Below are positions 37,152 to 46,367 of a stretch of DNA of 64,000 bases, piece after piece. The notes under the pieces were generated by a model that searched no databases, had not been told where the DNA came from, and saw only the letters and a program-made list of their open reading frames with translations. This DNA is from JBFWRK01 sp050248955 (GTDB taxonomy: Bacteria > Actinomycetota > Acidimicrobiia > Acidimicrobiales > Ilumatobacteraceae), in NCBI GenBank assembly GCA_050248955.1, contig JBFWRK010000017.1:1-64000 (forward strand). Reading direction: 5' to 3'. Every line of letters starts with the position of its first letter. Position 1 is the stretch's first letter. The position numbers and the translations under genes were made by a program.

Positions 37152-37284
37152 CGAGCTCGACGCACTCGTACCCGCCTGAACCGCCGTCGAGATGTTCGAA
37201 GAAGCGTTCGCCGCCACCGAGCAGGACGGGCACGATCGCAACGTGCAACTCGTCGATCAGACCTGCGCGCTGCGCTACGACGGC
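37105..37284 (-). pseudogene. Remnant of a RibD/dihydrofolate-reductase-family gene
   Basis: The minus strand from about 37284 down to the stop at 37105-37107 encodes AQRAGLIDELHVAIVPVLLG, then GGERFFEHLDGGSGGYECVE and LVSSPAVAHVRLSRTS. That is the C-terminal third of the RibD_C/DHFR-like reductase family (AGLIDELH...PVLLGGGERLF...). Upstream, GGGE is visible in another frame and stop codons follow, so only about 55 codons survive. The 3' end overlaps the acyltransferase gene tail. Confidence 0.75.
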
Positions 37285-37447
37285 TCGCCGCCGCCGAACT
37301 CATCGGCTGCAGCGTGGCACGATCTGACCGCACGAAGGTCGGGCTCGACGCGTACCGCCGGGGACGGCTCGCTTCGATCGGCGTATCACGCCGTCCGGGG
37401 CGGGCTCTTTCGGATAGCAGCGTCGTGACGTGGGGGTGATGTGGCCG

Positions 37448-40400
37448 ATGTCGAACGGATCGCAGGTGAGCGTCGGTGGAAGCAACGAGGCGGCTCGCGG
37501 ACACGCCGCCGCTGTTCCCGGCGATGTGCCCACGAAGGCGCAGATGGCGCGACGAGTCTTCGTCGTGCTGGGGCTGTGGTGGCTGTTGACCGCCATCGGC
37601 GACGTGCTCCGCGACCTCCACGTCCCGGGGTCGATCGCTGCGGTGAGCGTTCCGGACGTGCTGCACCCGATGGTCTTCCCGCAGCGCGCCGCCGAGCTGC
37701 TGCGAGTGTGGGAGGACTGGGACTCGAGCTTGGGGGTCTCCGGGCTCTCGTTGCGTTCGGATCGCGTCGTGACGTGGTGGCTCGCCGTCGACGTCTGCTT
37801 CGCGCTCGCCCTCGGCAGGCTGTTGCGGGGATGGACGTCGTCACGTCTGCATCGGCTCCGGAGAGCGCTCCGCGCCAGCGAGCAGAGCCGCGCATCGCTC
37901 GCCGACCCGATCGTGGCCGAACAGGAGACGCGGGTGGGGGCCACGATCCCGTTGTTGGACGCAGCAGCTCGGATGGCGCTCCTGTACGTCGTGTTCGACG
38001 TCCTCGAGAACCTCACCTTCTTCGTGCCCTCGGTGCTCGAGCGCGGCGTGTCGGGTTGGCTGAACGTGGCGTACGTGCTCGGCGTCGGCAAGTGGCTGGC
38101 GCTCGCCGCGACCGTCCTGCCGATCGCCGTCTCGTACCTGGTGACGCGCAACGAGGGTCGATCGGCGGTGCTGGCGCACGGCGCTCGTCCGCATGGCGTG
38201 GCGCACGGTTACGTGCAGACCCTGCTGGACCTGCGCGCGCAGGTGCTCGCCGTCGGCCTCGTCTGCGCGGCGCTCCTGCTGCTCCCGGCCAACGTCCGAC
38301 CGCAGATCCACGACATCATCAGAGGGTGGCGTCACCAGTGGCCCGAGGCGGCGACGGCGGTGTGCGGGCTCGCGCTCTTGATGTGGTTGACGTGGTGGAC
38401 GGGACAGCGGACGCTGCGTCGAGTCGAGTCCCGCGGGGACATCGAGGGCATGTCGCTCGATGGTGCCGAAGGAAAGCAGCGGATCGTGGCGGTCGTCGTC
38501 ACGACGTGCGTGTGCGCCGTGGGTGCGGTGGCGCTCTGGAAGGGCATCGATCAGGGTTGGAGCCTGGTCGTGGTCGTCGTCGCACTCGGCCTGTGGCTGG
38601 CGAGCTGCTTGTTGGATCGTGTGCGGACGGTCACGGCGACCCGTCCCGCCTACGAGCGTCGCCCCGGCGTCGTGCGGGTGCTCACGTTCCTGCCGCTCTA
38701 TGCGTTGGCCGTGGCGTGGATGCGGGCCGAGATCGGTCGCATCATCGCCGACGTCTGGACCTACCGACTCGTCGTCACCGTGCTGTTCCTCCTCGCACTG
38801 AACGTGTTGTGGAGCGTCGTCGCGAGGGCGGCGCCTCCCGGCCTCGAAGTCACCGGCGAACACTGGGGTCAGGGCATGCGCGCCGCGTCGCACCGGTTGT
38901 GGCGACGCGAGATCGCGGTGCCGTTGGTCTGCGCGCTCGGCGCCGCCGTCGCACTGCTCGTGGCCGCTTCCGAGCTCGACGTCTCGTGGGCGATCGGTGC
39001 CGTCGGGATGATCGTCCTCGGCGCGATCATCCTGCTCGGCGTCGTGGTTGCGCTGACCGGAGCGTTCTTCGGGCCACCCCGCGGCGCGCTGGCGCTGTTG
39101 AAGTTCACGCGCTTCCCGGTCGTCGCGTGCCTGCTCCTCGTCGCCGTGATCATGTCGCTGTTGGTCGACTCGCCCGGGTTCCACAAGGCTCGCGTCGAGC
39201 CGGCGATCGGCACGGCGCGGCTGTCGAGCGCGTGGTCGGTGCGACCTGTCACGACGCCGGCCGACGCGCTCGACCGGTGGCGTGTCGCCCAGGCGACGAC
39301 GTCGGCGATGGACTGGGCGCCACTCGTGGTCGTTGCCAGTTCGGGAGGCGGTGGCCGGGCGGCCTACTGGACGCTGATCGCCTTCGACTGCCTGTTCGGC
39401 GACGATCCCCAGTTGGCGGACGAGCCGGCGTGCGCGCGCGGCGACGATGCCGTCGTCCCCCGGTACGGCGACGTGTTCGCCGCGTCCGGGATCTCCGGCG
39501 GCGCGGTCGGCATTGCGATGTACACGTCGGAAGGCACCGACCTGGAACCCGACCAAGTGTTCGAGGACGGCTTCGTCGACCCCGTCGTGGCCAACCTCCT
39601 CACCCGCGACGTCCCCAACATGCTGTTCCACGCGCCCGGCTGGCGCGACCGTGCTGCCTGGCTCGAGGAGGCGTTCGAGAACAAGGTGAGCGGCCTCGAA
39701 CGCGACTTCTTGACGGACCCGACCGCCGAGGTACCTGAGGGAGGTTGGGAGCCCGTCATGGTCCTGAACAGCGCCGCCGTGGAGGACGGTTGCCGGGTGG
39801 TGCTCTCCAACGTCTCGTTCGGCGCGGAGACCGCGACCGATCCGCTGACGCCGTTCACCCTGTCCGGATCGTGCCGCTCCTTCGTCAGGTACCGCCTCGC
39901 CGTCCCGCCGGCCGTCGACACGGGCGACGAGTCGGATGCCGTCGACACTGCAGCCCACGCGTGGCCGTCGACTCGCGACCTTGCCCAGATCGTGTGCAGC
40001 ACGCAGAACCTCGCCACCTCCACCGCCGCGTTGCTGTCGGCTCGGTTCCCGTACGTCTCGCCGTCCGGAGCCGTCGAGTTCTGCGCCGACAAGGGCCGAT
40101 TCACCTATCTCGTCGACGGCGGCACCGTCGACTCATCGGGGGCGGCGCCGGCTGCCCTGATGCTCGAAGAGATCGTTCGTCGCGCTCGGAGCTGGAACGC
40201 GAGCCGGCCCGATGGCCAGCCGTGCGTCCAACCGATCGTCCTGCAGCTCGACAACGGGTACGAGGACGTCGTTGCGAAGGGCGGGGCGAAGCGTCCGTCC
40301 GAGCTCATCGCCCCGATCCAGGGCGGTGTGGCCGCCGTGACCAACAACGCAGAGACCGCGCGCCAGCAGCTCGCCGTGCTCGGTACCCAGCTGCGTCAAC

Positions 40401-41062
40401 GGGCGGGATGCGAAGCGGCACCCAACCTGCCCACGTACCTCCAGGTGTATCCGCTCAGCCATCCGGGCACCGAAGCCCCGCTCGGCTGGGCGCTCTCGCA
40501 GGACTCCCGGGAGGACCTGAAGCAGCAGTTGGGCAGCGATCCGAACCAGTGCTCGCTCCTCGCCCTGCGGTACTGGATGACCGGCTCTGCCGGACCCGGC
40601 GTGTGCATCACCGGCACCGTCACCGCCACCAGCGGGAGCGCCGCACAGCAGGACGACGAACCGCCGTCGAGTCCACGAGCGGTTGCCAACCGAGTCGTCT
40701 GCCTGCCCGACCCGGCCGACAGCGCCGGAATCCGCCTTGCCCGCACCAATGCCTACGGCGTCTTCGTCCACGTCCACAGCGGAGGACCTCTACCGGCGAA
40801 CCCGACGCCGATCACGTCCGGGGAACGCTGCGATGGCGTCACCCCGGGCAACGGTGCCAGCTACGGGGTGCCAGGCCAGCTCGCGCTCGGCTACGAGTTG
40901 ACGGCCGAGACGCCGGACGCTCAGCGCAGTGCCGGCTGGAACTTCTTCGTGCTCGTCCCACTCGTGTTGGCGGCGGTTCTGGCGATGGCAACGGCCGGGG
41001 GAGGGGTCACGCCAGCAGCGGTGAAGCAGGAACGAGCACGACGACGAACTCGCGCCGCGTAG
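37448..41062 (+). CDS. Giant multi-pass membrane protein with patatin-like hydrolase domain
   Basis: About 1204 residues. The first half contains roughly ten hydrophobic helices (about 25-50, 110-130, 175-235, 265-310, 345-395, 415-460, 485-560). The second half holds a patatin-like lipid hydrolase: oxyanion loop SSGGGGRAAYW (about 630-640), nucleophile elbow GISGGAVG (Ser about 684) and the catalytic Asp in YLVDGGTVD (about 889). A final helix (FFVLVPLVLAAVLAMAT) and a basic tail close the protein. The catalytic domain would thus lie between the helix bundle and a last anchor. It probably hydrolyses membrane lipids; side and substrate are unknown. The start is uncertain: ATG 37448 has a GGGGGTG site 9 bases upstream, ATG 37439 is too close to it. 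Confidence 0.85.
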   Translation: MSNGSQVSVGGSNEAARGHAAAVPGDVPTKAQMARRVFVVLGLWWLLTAIGDVLRDLHVPGSIAAVSVPDVLHPMVFPQRAAELLRVWEDWDSSLGVSGLSLRSDRVVTWWLAVDVCFALALGRLLRGWTSSRLHRLRRALRASEQSRASLADPIVAEQETRVGATIPLLDAAARMALLYVVFDVLENLTFFVPSVLERGVSGWLNVAYVLGVGKWLALAATVLPIAVSYLVTRNEGRSAVLAHGARPHGVAHGYVQTLLDLRAQVLAVGLVCAALLLLPANVRPQIHDIIRGWRHQWPEAATAVCGLALLMWLTWWTGQRTLRRVESRGDIEGMSLDGAEGKQRIVAVVVTTCVCAVGAVALWKGIDQGWSLVVVVVALGLWLASCLLDRVRTVTATRPAYERRPGVVRVLTFLPLYALAVAWMRAEIGRIIADVWTYRLVVTVLFLLALNVLWSVVARAAPPGLEVTGEHWGQGMRAASHRLWRREIAVPLVCALGAAVALLVAASELDVSWAIGAVGMIVLGAIILLGVVVALTGAFFGPPRGALALLKFTRFPVVACLLLVAVIMSLLVDSPGFHKARVEPAIGTARLSSAWSVRPVTTPADALDRWRVAQATTSAMDWAPLVVVASSGGGGRAAYWTLIAFDCLFGDDPQLADEPACARGDDAVVPRYGDVFAASGISGGAVGIAMYTSEGTDLEPDQVFEDGFVDPVVANLLTRDVPNMLFHAPGWRDRAAWLEEAFENKVSGLERDFLTDPTAEVPEGGWEPVMVLNSAAVEDGCRVVLSNVSFGAETATDPLTPFTLSGSCRSFVRYRLAVPPAVDTGDESDAVDTAAHAWPSTRDLAQIVCSTQNLATSTAALLSARFPYVSPSGAVEFCADKGRFTYLVDGGTVDSSGAAPAALMLEEIVRRARSWNASRPDGQPCVQPIVLQLDNGYEDVVAKGGAKRPSELIAPIQGGVAAVTNNAETARQQLAVLGTQLRQRAGCEAAPNLPTYLQVYPLSHPGTEAPLGWALSQDSREDLKQQLGSDPNQCSLLALRYWMTGSAGPGVCITGTVTATSGSAAQQDDEPPSSPRAVANRVVCLPDPADSAGIRLARTNAYGVFVHVHSGGPLPANPTPITSGERCDGVTPGNGASYGVPGQLALGYELTAETPDAQRSAGWNFFVLVPLVLAAVLAMATAGGGVTPAAVKQERARRRTRAA

Positions 41063-41111
41063 GCCGGAGCGCTCTGCTCACAGGGGACCATGACGTGGCA
41101 CGATCGGGACG

Positions 41112-41702
41112 ATGACGGACGAGCTCGACGACCTCCAGCGGATCCTCGGCTACCGCGGTGCGGCCGATCCACGACGCGCCGTGCGCGAGGTCGCCAGCGA
41201 CGTCGTGGCCGTGCCGTTCTGGACGCCGGCGTTCTGTGCCGCCGTGATCCGCGCCGCCGAGGCCGTCGGCGCATTCGAGCCGCAGCCGGACGACCCGGTC
41301 CCTGGGCACGAGGTGTCGCTCGCGGTGATCAGTCCCGGCCTGTTCGCCGCGGTGGAGCAGGACCTCGGCGAACGGGTGTGGCCCCAGCTGCGAGAGGTCT
41401 GGCCGTACATCGACTACTACGGACTGCGCGATGCGTTCGTGATCCGGTACGCGCTGGGCGAGCAGGAGTCGCTGCGCATCCACCACGACGTCGCCCAGCT
41501 CTCCGGGTCGGTGAAGCTGAACGAGGGCTACGACGGTGGGGTCCTGCAGTTCCCGCGCCAGTCGTTCACCAACGAGGAGCTCGCCGTCGGAGAGCTGCTC
41601 GCCTGGCCATCGCTCGTGACGCACCCGCACGAGACCACGCAGCTGGTCTCGGGCGTCAAGTACGCGCTCACGATCTGGTTCGAGCTGCCGCAGATCGGCT
41701 GA
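41112..41702 (+). CDS. 2-oxoglutarate/Fe(II)-dependent oxygenase-like protein
   Basis: A 196-residue protein with the prolyl-4-hydroxylase-type double-stranded beta helix. The iron ligands can be read as HxD in RIHHDVAQLSGS (about 120-123) and the distal His in LVTHPHETTQLVSGVKYALTIWF, where the later Lys/Arg region would bind 2-oxoglutarate. YDGGVLQFPRQ between them is the standard strand of this family. Size is normal for a single-domain enzyme. The start is ATG 41112, 49 bases past the patatin-like gene. The substrate cannot be deduced. Confidence 0.85.
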   Translation: MTDELDDLQRILGYRGAADPRRAVREVASDVVAVPFWTPAFCAAVIRAAEAVGAFEPQPDDPVPGHEVSLAVISPGLFAAVEQDLGERVWPQLREVWPYIDYYGLRDAFVIRYALGEQESLRIHHDVAQLSGSVKLNEGYDGGVLQFPRQSFTNEELAVGELLAWPSLVTHPHETTQLVSGVKYALTIWFELPQIG

Positions 41703-41880
41703 GCGGAATCCGCCGGAGGTTCTGTGCTGGTCCGGGATTCGCGCCCCGCCGCGCCGAGCCGCCGAGCCGTGCCTGGGGTGAAATGAGTTCGGTCGTTGCG
41801 CGTAACGGCTGGTGACGCTGGAGCGCCAGCGTGTGCGGGTGCGACGTCGTCATCGGACGACGAGACCCGAGCCCCGCCGG

Positions 41881-41985
41881 TTCTCTGCTCATCCGCGTCA
41901 CCAGCCCCGATCTCTGATCGGGCGAGGTCGTTGGATGTCCGGACGGGAGCAGAGAACCGGTCGGGAGTCGGCGGCGAGCAGAGAA
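41881..41985 (-). repeat. 105-bp interspersed element, copy B
   Basis: Exact 10-bp terminal inverted repeats TTCTCTGCTC/GAGCAGAGAA at 41881-41890 and 41976-41985. Read on the minus strand, it differs from copy A at about 6 and from copy C at about 7 of 105 positions. It also has an intact internal GTTCTCTGCTCC unit that is mutated in A and C. The internal hairpin has loop AGA. Confidence 0.85.
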
Positions 41986-42005
41986 CCCGGGGGAAGCGGG
42001 ACTGG

Positions 42006-42090
42006 GCCGCGCCGTGCCGCCGAGCCGCGCCGTGCCGCCGTGCCGCCGAGCCGCCGAGCCGCGCCGTGCCGCCGAGCCGCCGAGCCGTGC
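42006..42090. repeat. GCC-rich microsatellite (GCCGAGCC / GCCGTGCC)
   Basis: Irregular tandem repetition of GCCGCCGAGCC and GCCGCGCCGTGCC over about 85 bases beside copy B. Related short runs occur at 41744-41772. It would be read as Ala-Glu-Pro/Arg repeats in any frame but lacks a gene context. Confidence 0.65.
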
Positions 42091-42296
42091 CTTTGTGGCG
42101 ACAGACGACCGAAAAGACTGCTCGCCCCGCGCCTTTGTGGCGAGTATTCGCTGGTCCGGGGGCGCGGAACGGTTCGGGTGGCGTGTGAGTGCACCGACGC
42201 GGTGGGTGACACGTGACCTGCTCCGCGTCGATCGCCCGGGGTAGGCTCGGTTCGAGGTGGAGAACAGCTGACACCACGGTGCCCGAGGCAGATCCG

Positions 42297-43256
42297 ATGC
42301 GACGACCGACAACTCGAAACCTCGGCGCCGCCGCCGCCCTCGCCGCTGTGGTGCTGACGGGCTGCTCGACGGGCACCGGTGTGCACAGTGGGGACGGCGC
42401 ATCCGCCGGTCCGACCGCGGTGGTCACGCTGCCGCCGGCCACGCCCGACGATCCGACGACGACGAGCCCCGCGACGCTCGCCGAGGTGACGACGACGCTC
42501 GCACCGACCACGACCGCAGCACCGACCACGTTGCCGCCGACCACGCTCCCGGAGCCGACCACGACCGTTCCGGTCGAGACGACGACGACGATCCCGCCGG
42601 GGTTCGAGCTCGCGCCGCCGGTCACGCACGTCGTCGCTCCGGTCGGCAAGTCCGACGGTGAGGAGACGAGGGCGCTGCAGCAGCGGCTGCTCGAGCTCGG
42701 CTTCTGGCTGAGCGGTGTCGACGGCGAGTTCGGCACGACCACCCGCCAGGCGGTGATGGCCTTCCAGAAGTACAACCTGCTGCCGCCGACCGGCGCGGTC
42801 GACCAGGTGACGGCCGACGCGATCAACACGATGCCGTTCCGCGCCCGCGCCGTGTCGATCGAGGGCGACCTGATCGAGATCAACAAGACGGCGCAGCTGC
42901 TGTTCATCGTCCGCGGCGGTCGCACCGACTGGGTGCTCAACACCTCCACCGGCAATGGCCTGCCGTACACCGAAGAGGACCAGAACAGCCCGGGTGAGAT
43001 GGTGACCGGAGTGTCGCTCACGCCGGACGGTGAGTGGAAGGTCAACCGCGAGCGCGCGGAAGGCTGGTGGGAGGGCGACCTCGGCAAGATCTACCGGCCG
43101 AAGTACTTCCGCGGCGGTGTCGCCGTCCACGGGTCGGGCAGCGTGCCCGAGTACCCCGCGTCGCACGGCTGCGTGCGGGTCAGCGTGCCGGCGATGGACT
43201 TCATCTGGGCTGCCGACTACATGCCGATGGGCACGAAGGTCTGGGTCTACGCCTGA
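42297..43256 (+). CDS. L,D-transpeptidase lipoprotein with peptidoglycan-binding domain
   Basis: A 319-residue lipoprotein. The lipobox is LTGC (Cys about 24), followed by a Thr/Pro-rich linker to about residue 105. A peptidoglycan-binding domain (about 118-180: LQQRLLELGFWLSGVDGEFG...AVMAFQKYNLL) precedes a YkuD L,D-transpeptidase domain (about 195-319) with the catalytic signature HGSGSVPEYPASHGCVRV, where the Cys is the nucleophile. It would form 3-3 cross-links or attach proteins to peptidoglycan outside the membrane. ATG 42297 is chosen because the signal peptide begins there. It is 29 bases before lacZ. Confidence 0.93.
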   Translation: MRRPTTRNLGAAAALAAVVLTGCSTGTGVHSGDGASAGPTAVVTLPPATPDDPTTTSPATLAEVTTTLAPTTTAAPTTLPPTTLPEPTTTVPVETTTTIPPGFELAPPVTHVVAPVGKSDGEETRALQQRLLELGFWLSGVDGEFGTTTRQAVMAFQKYNLLPPTGAVDQVTADAINTMPFRARAVSIEGDLIEINKTAQLLFIVRGGRTDWVLNTSTGNGLPYTEEDQNSPGEMVTGVSLTPDGEWKVNRERAEGWWEGDLGKIYRPKYFRGGVAVHGSGSVPEYPASHGCVRVSVPAMDFIWAADYMPMGTKVWVYA

Positions 43257-43285
43257 CGGTCCGAGCGGCTGGAAGACTGCCGCTC

Positions 43286-46200
43286 GTGCTCCCTGACATC
43301 GGATCCAGCCGCCCTTGGGCCGACCCCGAGATCGTCTCGATCGGCCGGCTGCCCATGCGCAGCCCACTCGTCGCCCATCCCACGGTGGAAGCAGCCCGCG
43401 CCTCCGACCGCACTGCGTCCCCCTGGTGGCGCAGCCTGAACGGGGACTGGCGTTTCCAGCTGTTCGATCACCCCGACGTGGTGCCACCCGATGCGGTCGC
43501 CGCCGAGGTGACGAGCGCCGGAACCATCGGCGTCGTCAGGACGGGAGCGGATTCCTGGCGGACCGTCGCCGTGCCCGGGAACTGGACGATGCAGGGCGTC
43601 GACGACCTCCCGCACTACACGAACGTCCAGATGCCGTTCCCCGAGCTGCCGCCGCACCTGCCGGCTCGTGTGCCGACGGGCGTCTACCGGACGTCGTTCC
43701 GGGTGCCGCGGGTGTGGCGCGGTCGCCAGGTCGTGCTCCACGTGGGCGGGGCCGAGAGCGTCCACGCGGTCTACCTCAACGGCGCGTTCATCGGCTACGG
43801 CACCGACAGCCGCCTCGCCAGCGAGTACGACGTCTCGGCGCAGCTGCGACCCGGCGACAACGAGCTCGCGATCGTGGTGGTGAAGTTCTCGGCCCACACC
43901 TTCGTCGAGGACCAGGACCAGTGGTGGATGGGCGGGCTGCACCGCGAGGTCACGCTCGAAGCGCGGGCGCGCGTGTGCGTCGCCGACGTGCGCGTCGAGA
44001 CCGGACTCTCCGATCCGTTGCCGGAGCCCGGCGCGAAGGCGACTGGGAGGCTGCGGATCCGCACGACGGTGGCGTTCGGTGACCGCTCGCTGATCGGCCC
44101 GGGCTGGTCGGTGCGCGCCGAGCTCATGACGATGGCGGGCCGCCGCGCATGCGGCGCCCTCGTCGCTCCCGTGCCCGTCGACCTCCGGCCCTACGTCTTC
44201 GCGGGTCACGTCGCCGACCTCAGCGCCGACGCGCCCGGCATCGAGCCGTGGTCTGCAGAGCGCCCGCACCGCTACCGGGTCGTCGTGTCGCTGCTCGACC
44301 CGTCCGGTGCCGTCGTCGAAGCGGTGAGCGTCGTCACCGGCTTCCGCCGGGTCGAGGTGCGTGATCGCAGCTTGCTCGTGAACGGCCGGCGGATCATGGT
44401 CCGTGGCGTCAACCGTCACGATCACCATCCCGAGCGGGGCAAGGCTGTCACCGTCGACGACATGCGCGCCGACCTGCTGCAGATGAAGCGGCACAACATC
44501 AACGCTGTCAGGTGCTCGCACTACCCGAACGACCCGCGGTTCCTCGACCTGTGCGACGAGCTCGGCCTGTACGTCGTGGACGAGGCGAACATCGAGAGCC
44601 ACGCGTTCAACACGAGCCTGTGTCACGACGCGCGGTACCGCTCGGCATGGCTGGCGCGCGGCAGCCGCATGGTCGAGCGGGACAAGAACCATCCGTGCGT
44701 GATCCTGTGGTCGCTCGGCAACGAGAGCGGTTACGGGAAGAACCACGACGCGCTCGCCGGCTGGATCCGCTCGTACGACCCGAGCCGGCCGTTGCACTAC
44801 GAAGGCGCGATCTTCCACGCCGGTTGGGTCGACGGTGGCCTCGCCGCGTCAGACGTCGTGTGCCCGATGTACTCGCCGATCGACGCCGTTCGCGCGTACG
44901 GTGAGCGCGGCGCCGGTACCCGCCCACTGATCATGTGCGAGTACAGCCACGCGATGGGCAACTCGAACGGCTCGCTCGCGGACTACTGGGATGCGTTCGA
45001 GTCGACACCAGGGTTGCAGGGCGGCTTCATCTGGGAGTGGAAGGACCACGGCCTGGTCCAGCACCTGCCGGACGGTCGGGTTCGCTTCGCCTACGGCGGA
45101 CAGTTCGGCGACGAGCCGAACGACGGCAACTTCGTCGCCGACGGACTCGTGCACGCCGACCTCACACCGCATCCGGCGATGCGCGAGGTCGCATGGGTCC
45201 ATCGTCCTGTCGCAGTGCGCGCCGGTCGCGGCGGCCTGATCGTCACGAACCGGCGCTCGTTCGACGGTCTCGGCGATCTGCGGGCGACGTGGGAGCTGCG
45301 AGTCGACGGCGAGGTCGTCCGCAGCGGCACGCTGCGCGTGCCGAAGGTCCACCCCGGGGCGGAGGCGAGCGTGCCACTGCCGTGCGCTGTGCCAGCAGCC
45401 CCCGGAGAGGTGCACCTCGCCGTGTGGTGGTCGTCGAAGCGCGACGAGCCGTGGGCCGCGGCGGGGCATCTCGTCTCCTGGGACGAGGTCGTGCTGCGCA
45501 ACGCTCCCCGCAGCCGCCGGGCCGCAGCTGCACCGACGGTCTCCAGCTCGGTGTCGGCCGGTCTGCCGCAGCTCGCGCCTCACCTCGTCGCGCTCACGCC
45601 CCGGCTCAGCCTGTTCCGTGCCCCGACCGACAACGACGGGTTCAAGCTCATGCCGCAGGACCAGCTCGCCGCCGCCAAGGCCCTGACTCGCTGGCTCGCC
45701 GCCGGGCTCGATCAGCTCGAGCTCGTCGAATCCGGTGAGCGACGCCGTGGCGCGACGAAGGTCACCACGGAGCGCTGGCGCGGTGCGCGTCCGGAGGACG
45801 AGATCGTCCACGAGCGACGGCGGACGGTGCTCGGCGACGGCTCGATGCGCTTCGAGCACCTCATCAGCGTGCCCGAGCACCTCGACGACCTCCCCCGTGT
45901 CGGCGTGAGCTTCTCCGTGCCGGCGTCGTTCGACCGGGTGCGCTGGTTCGGCAGCGGCCCGCACGAGAACTACCCCGATCGCCGGGCGGGCACGATGACG
46001 GGCATCTGGGACGGTCCACCCGACGAACTGCCGTACCTCGTACCGCAGGAGTTCGGGCTGCGGACCGGCTGCCGCTGGTTCGAGCTCGCCGGCGACGACG
46101 GGACGCTGCGCTTCACGGCGTCGCGACCGGCGCGGTTCTCGTGGTCGGCGACGCACCACACGGTCGCGCAGCTGTACGCGGCCGCTTCGCCGACCGACCT

Positions 46201-46348
46201 CGAACGCAGCGCCGATCTGAGCGTGCACATCGATGTCGCGCACCGCGGGCTCGGCACTGCGAGCTGCGGGCCCGACATCCTCCCGCTCTACCGAGTCGAG
46301 GGCGGGACGTGGCGTCTGGCCTACGTGGTCAGCAGCGCGGAGCCCTGA
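43286..46348 (+). CDS. lacZ: Beta-galactosidase, glycoside hydrolase family 2
   Basis: A 1020-residue LacZ-type enzyme, close to the 1024 residues of E. coli LacZ. The sugar-binding domain starts near SLNGDWRFQLFD; the jelly roll contains VPGNWTMQGVD and YGTDSRLASEYDVS. The TIM barrel shows LVNGRRIMVRGVNRHDHHPE. The acid/base Glu is in ILWSLGNESGYG (about 479) and the nucleophile in IMCEYSHAMGNSNG (about 551). The C-terminal beta-sandwich has APTDNDGFKLMPQDQ and WFGSGPHENYPDR. No signal peptide, so it is cytoplasmic. The start is GTG 43286; a 7-bp hairpin (43262-43286) with GGAAG in its loop sits exactly before it and may control access to the ribosome binding site. No lacI or permease gene is nearby. 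Confidence 0.95.
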   Translation: MLPDIGSSRPWADPEIVSIGRLPMRSPLVAHPTVEAARASDRTASPWWRSLNGDWRFQLFDHPDVVPPDAVAAEVTSAGTIGVVRTGADSWRTVAVPGNWTMQGVDDLPHYTNVQMPFPELPPHLPARVPTGVYRTSFRVPRVWRGRQVVLHVGGAESVHAVYLNGAFIGYGTDSRLASEYDVSAQLRPGDNELAIVVVKFSAHTFVEDQDQWWMGGLHREVTLEARARVCVADVRVETGLSDPLPEPGAKATGRLRIRTTVAFGDRSLIGPGWSVRAELMTMAGRRACGALVAPVPVDLRPYVFAGHVADLSADAPGIEPWSAERPHRYRVVVSLLDPSGAVVEAVSVVTGFRRVEVRDRSLLVNGRRIMVRGVNRHDHHPERGKAVTVDDMRADLLQMKRHNINAVRCSHYPNDPRFLDLCDELGLYVVDEANIESHAFNTSLCHDARYRSAWLARGSRMVERDKNHPCVILWSLGNESGYGKNHDALAGWIRSYDPSRPLHYEGAIFHAGWVDGGLAASDVVCPMYSPIDAVRAYGERGAGTRPLIMCEYSHAMGNSNGSLADYWDAFESTPGLQGGFIWEWKDHGLVQHLPDGRVRFAYGGQFGDEPNDGNFVADGLVHADLTPHPAMREVAWVHRPVAVRAGRGGLIVTNRRSFDGLGDLRATWELRVDGEVVRSGTLRVPKVHPGAEASVPLPCAVPAAPGEVHLAVWWSSKRDEPWAAAGHLVSWDEVVLRNAPRSRRAAAAPTVSSSVSAGLPQLAPHLVALTPRLSLFRAPTDNDGFKLMPQDQLAAAKALTRWLAAGLDQLELVESGERRRGATKVTTERWRGARPEDEIVHERRRTVLGDGSMRFEHLISVPEHLDDLPRVGVSFSVPASFDRVRWFGSGPHENYPDRRAGTMTGIWDGPPDELPYLVPQEFGLRTGCRWFELAGDDGTLRFTASRPARFSWSATHHTVAQLYAAASPTDLERSADLSVHIDVAHRGLGTASCGPDILPLYRVEGGTWRLAYVVSSAEP

Positions 46349-46349
46349 G

Positions 46350-46367
46350 CGCCGCCGTCAGGCGGCG
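46350..46367. terminator. Small hairpin between converging lacZ and GGDEF-like gene
   Basis: CGCCGCC-gtca-GGCGGCG, 7-bp stem. It begins right after the lacZ stop codon and contains the stop of the leftward gene in its loop. Confidence 0.5.

Larger units (their letters stand above)
41703..42296. other. Repeat-rich intergenic region
   Basis: About 600 bases with no credible gene. It contains copy B of the 105-bp element, a GCC/GAG microsatellite (42006-42090) and the motif GCCTTTGTGGCGA twice (about 42089 and 42131), whose complement TCGCCACAAAGGC also occurs next to copy C. Sequence GCCTGGGGTGAAA (about 41768) has its complement at about 54116 near copy C. The right end holds the promoter and leader of the L,D-transpeptidase gene. 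Confidence 0.65.

Noticed and set aside
37841..39958. A 705-codon leftward frame opposite the patatin-like gene
   Set aside because: Translation is dominated by Arg, Asp, His and Glu; it is an antisense shadow of a gene with clear membrane and catalytic motifs.
42297..46348. Classic lac operon around lacZ
   Set aside because: No lacI-type regulator, permease or transacetylase gene is adjacent; neighbours are an L,D-transpeptidase and a GGDEF-fold protein.
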